DNA of 15,045 nucleotides from positions 1 to 15,045 of the forward strand of contig JAEYTI010000189.1 in assembly GCA_023434145.1 (NCBI GenBank), read 5' to 3'. Positions 13,475-15,045 of this stretch are shown here, in pieces. The position numbers were made by a program, and so were the translations under genes. Position 1 is the stretch's first letter. Each line of letters starts with the position of its first letter. Under the pieces are notes generated by a model that saw only the letters and a program-made list of their open reading frames with translations, did not search any database and was not told where the DNA came from. This stretch comes from Chloroflexota bacterium. GTDB taxonomy: Bacteria > Chloroflexota > Anaerolineae > Anaerolineales > Anaerolineaceae.

Positions 13475-13492
13475 CAAGTTTCAGATAGTTTC

Positions 13493-14848
13493 TTACTTCT
13501 CAGGCACGGTAGGGTAGAAGTGAACTGCCCATACGCCAGAACCCGGCTCGACCCTTCTCTTCAAATCGAAATATAACTCTGAATCGACGGTCTCGTTGTA
13601 TCGGGTATAGGGCTGAACGATCTCTACCCAGGTCTGCCCAGGTTTGAGCGGAAAGGGATCGCCGTTGGCATCGATAAAGCGAATGGGGCGCAGCTTGCCG
13701 GTTTGCTTCTCATAATCGCCGTTCGCGGTGGTCCAGAAGATCTCATACATCTTACCATCTCGGAACAGTAGCGCCGGCATGCGGTCGATGTAGAGCAGGT
13801 CGATATTGATCAGCGTCTCGGCAGGGGCTTGATGATTGGCAAACAGAACGACGACGTTCTCATAGGTGAGCGGCTCGCCATTCAGGCGGTCGGTAGCCTG
13901 GATGAACGTCTTTCCATCGGCATTATCCTGATAGCGATGATATGCGCCGGACGCATTGTCATACTGCCAGATCACCTGGTTGAGGAAGCTGAACGGGATC
14001 CACACTTTTTGGGCATTTTTCCCGTTCTCGGGCGCAGTACCGGAGAACTCCAAACCGCTCAACCCGCCTTCATCAACGCGATCTGGAGTGGCGGCGGCAA
14101 TTTCTTCCAGCTTTGTTACAGGAATCATGGCGCTGTTGATGTCGCCCGTGTCGGAGCCCCAGACGTTGGTATAAGCGCTCAGGTTGCTGCGCACATTCGC
14201 GGAAGCGGACGCCATAATCAAGAAGCCGTTATACAGGCTGCGGAGATCCTCAAACGGCAGGCGGCCCGAGCGTACAGGACCGATCTTATCATCGTCGAGG
14301 GTAACGTTCGCGTCTTCACCGCGCTCTGGGTAGTCCCCATGGAATAGCGCCAGGAAGCGGGTCATCCCTTCGCCAATGTAAAGCTCAAAAACAAATGGGC
14401 TGAACGAAAGGCCGGCCTGTGGGCGCGCCCTCACGGGGAAGTTGGTGATGGATACCAACGCGGGCGCATAGGATAACGCATCCGCATTCTGAACGGGCAG
14501 GCCGGTCAGCGGGCTGACGGCCTGTGAGGGCGCATTCGGCGCTTCTACCTGGGCAACGGGTTCGGTCGTCTCCACAGCGGTCAGCTCAGTGGGAGCAGAG
14601 GTCGGAGACGCAGGTACGGCAGTTGGTACCTCTTGCTGCGTGGCAGCAGTTTCTTCTGTGGTTGCCTCTTCAGTCACAATCGACGAGGCAGCAATCTGCT
14701 GCTTCGAGGTGGTTAATCCAGGCGCAGCCGGTTCCTGCTGCTGCGCCGCGGGGAGATTCTGCGCCCCCTCAGAAGCGGGCAGCGCGGATTGAACGCATCC
14801 GGCAAGGACGGCTGCGATCACCAGCAGTGCAAAGGCTCTGCGAAACAT
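13493..14848 (-). CDS. DUF3048 domain lipoprotein (YerB-like)
   Basis: This 451-residue protein begins with a lipoprotein signal (hydrophobic 5-16, VLAGC with Cys at 18) and a long low-complexity Glu/Thr/Ala/Pro stalk to about residue 110. The DUF3048 domain follows (about 111-260). Hallmarks are SPLTGLPV (112-119), VSITNFPVRARPQAGLS (132-148), GEGMTRFLALFHGDYPE and KIGPVRSGRLPFEDL. A C-terminal DUF3048_C-like part runs from about 290 to 447, with YQDNADGKTFIQATDRLNGE, VVVLFANHQAP and the final AVHFYPTVPEK. The Bacillus YerB group belongs to this family; its biochemical role is not settled. AGGAAGGA (14862-14855) lies 6 nt before the start, the strongest ribosome binding site here. An acidic insertion (about 176-187) separates two conserved blocks of the domain. 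It appears to be a single-gene unit. Confidence 0.92.
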   Translation of the reverse strand: MFRRAFALLVIAAVLAGCVQSALPASEGAQNLPAAQQQEPAAPGLTTSKQQIAASSIVTEEATTEETAATQQEVPTAVPASPTSAPTELTAVETTEPVAQVEAPNAPSQAVSPLTGLPVQNADALSYAPALVSITNFPVRARPQAGLSFSPFVFELYIGEGMTRFLALFHGDYPERGEDANVTLDDDKIGPVRSGRLPFEDLRSLYNGFLIMASASANVRSNLSAYTNVWGSDTGDINSAMIPVTKLEEIAAATPDRVDEGGLSGLEFSGTAPENGKNAQKVWIPFSFLNQVIWQYDNASGAYHRYQDNADGKTFIQATDRLNGEPLTYENVVVLFANHQAPAETLINIDLLYIDRMPALLFRDGKMYEIFWTTANGDYEKQTGKLRPIRFIDANGDPFPLKPGQTWVEIVQPYTRYNETVDSELYFDLKRRVEPGSGVWAVHFYPTVPEK

Positions 14849-14904
14849 AATTTTTCCTTCCTAGCAAATAGCATTGAGTTAGGACTCGGTAGGGAATGAG
14901 TCTC

Positions 14905-14916
14905 CCTGCCGGCAGG
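14905..14916. repeat. Palindrome CCTGCCGGCAGG in the leader of the DUF3048 gene
   Basis: A perfect 12-bp palindrome lies 57 nt upstream of the start codon, within the predicted 5' leader. Next to it GACTC (14883-14887) pairs with GAGTC (14898-14902). Together they could give the leader some secondary structure, or the palindrome could be an operator. I do not recognise a known riboswitch. Confidence 0.3.
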
Positions 14917-14945
14917 CGAATCAATAGAACACCTGATCGAATCCC

Positions 14946-14964
14946 ATTATACTACAGGTGTCAA
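14946..14964 (-). promoter_or_regulatory. Candidate promoter of the DUF3048 gene
   Basis: On the - strand there is a perfect TTGACA (14964-14959) and a perfect TATAAT (14951-14946), but only 7 nt separate them, so they cannot be the two halves of one promoter. TATAAT alone would start a ~90-nt leader; TTGACA with a 17-nt spacer would pair with the weaker TTCGAT at 14941-14936. Two overlapping promoters are possible. Confidence 0.4.
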
Positions 14965-15045
14965 CGCCATTTTTATGTGACTCTCGGGTAGGGTGCGTTT
15001 CACTTTCTTGGGCAATTACCAGTTTGTTGGGGTGCTCTCGTGGAG

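Larger units (their letters stand above)
12787..13492. other. AT-richer intergenic gap of ~700 bp without a convincing gene
   Basis: No open frame here has a signal peptide, recognisable domain or well-placed ribosome binding site. The short frames at 12986-13168 (-) and 13035-13256 (+) overlap each other and look random. Base composition shifts to AT-rich around 13140-13330, unlike the flanking genes. The right third holds three hairpins in a row and the middle holds phased TACGTA motifs, listed separately. A small inverted repeat TGCCTGT/ACAGGCA lies at 13114-13136. I see no tRNA-like fold and no clear promoter for the gene ending at 11302. The stretch could be decayed coding DNA, a small-RNA locus or a long regulatory spacer. 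Confidence 0.6.

Noticed and set aside
13829..14347. 172-codon + strand frame opposite the DUF3048 gene
   Set aside because: The - strand frame matches a known domain along the same stretch; the + frame is its complement shadow.

Overview
The window reads as ordinary chromosomal DNA from a free-living bacterium of moderately high GC content. It is dominated by envelope genes: lipoproteins with Thr/Pro-rich linkers, a membrane-anchored TPR protein, a class A penicillin-binding-protein (PBP) homologue with C-terminal Ig-like modules, a LysM lipoprotein and a DUF3048 lipoprotein. This mixture resembles Chloroflexota, perhaps Anaerolineae. That placement is inferred from protein style; there is no rRNA or other marker gene. 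I see no phage, insertion sequence, CRISPR array, tRNA or rRNA.

Region 1 (about 123-2907, + strand) is a compact four-gene operon behind a near-consensus promoter. It holds a six-helix membrane protein of unknown function, a winged-helix regulator, an ABC ATPase and an ABC-2 type permease. The first three genes overlap as ATGA. A perfect 17-bp hairpin at 2916-2962 closes the operon and faces the convergent neighbour, so it probably works in both directions. The likely picture is a small self-regulated exporter.

Region 2 (2990-5360, - strand) is a two-gene unit encoding a secreted Ig-like protein followed, 4 nt after its stop, by a lipoprotein with two related C-terminal modules. Neither belongs to a family I recognise.

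Region 3 (5498-11298) is the most interesting part. A TPR protein with one membrane helix and a 958-residue PBP homologue form one - strand operon. The PBP homologue keeps the architecture of a class A PBP, but its catalytic residues are replaced in both the glycosyltransferase and the transpeptidase domain. It looks like a conserved-length pseudoenzyme. A LysM lipoprotein is transcribed divergently from the same ~100 bp, where -10 boxes lie 6-7 nt from possible start codons and a hairpin sits between the two promoters.

Region 4 (11302-14848, - strand) has a lipoprotein built of four degenerate LGFP-like repeats plus an Ig-like tail. A ~700-bp AT-richer gap follows, with three successive hairpins and helically phased TACGTA motifs. 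The last gene encodes a DUF3048 lipoprotein with a strong ribosome binding site.

Taken together, most of the window concerns sensing, binding and building the cell surface. Apart from the exporter operon and the DUF3048 gene, specific functions cannot be assigned from sequence alone.
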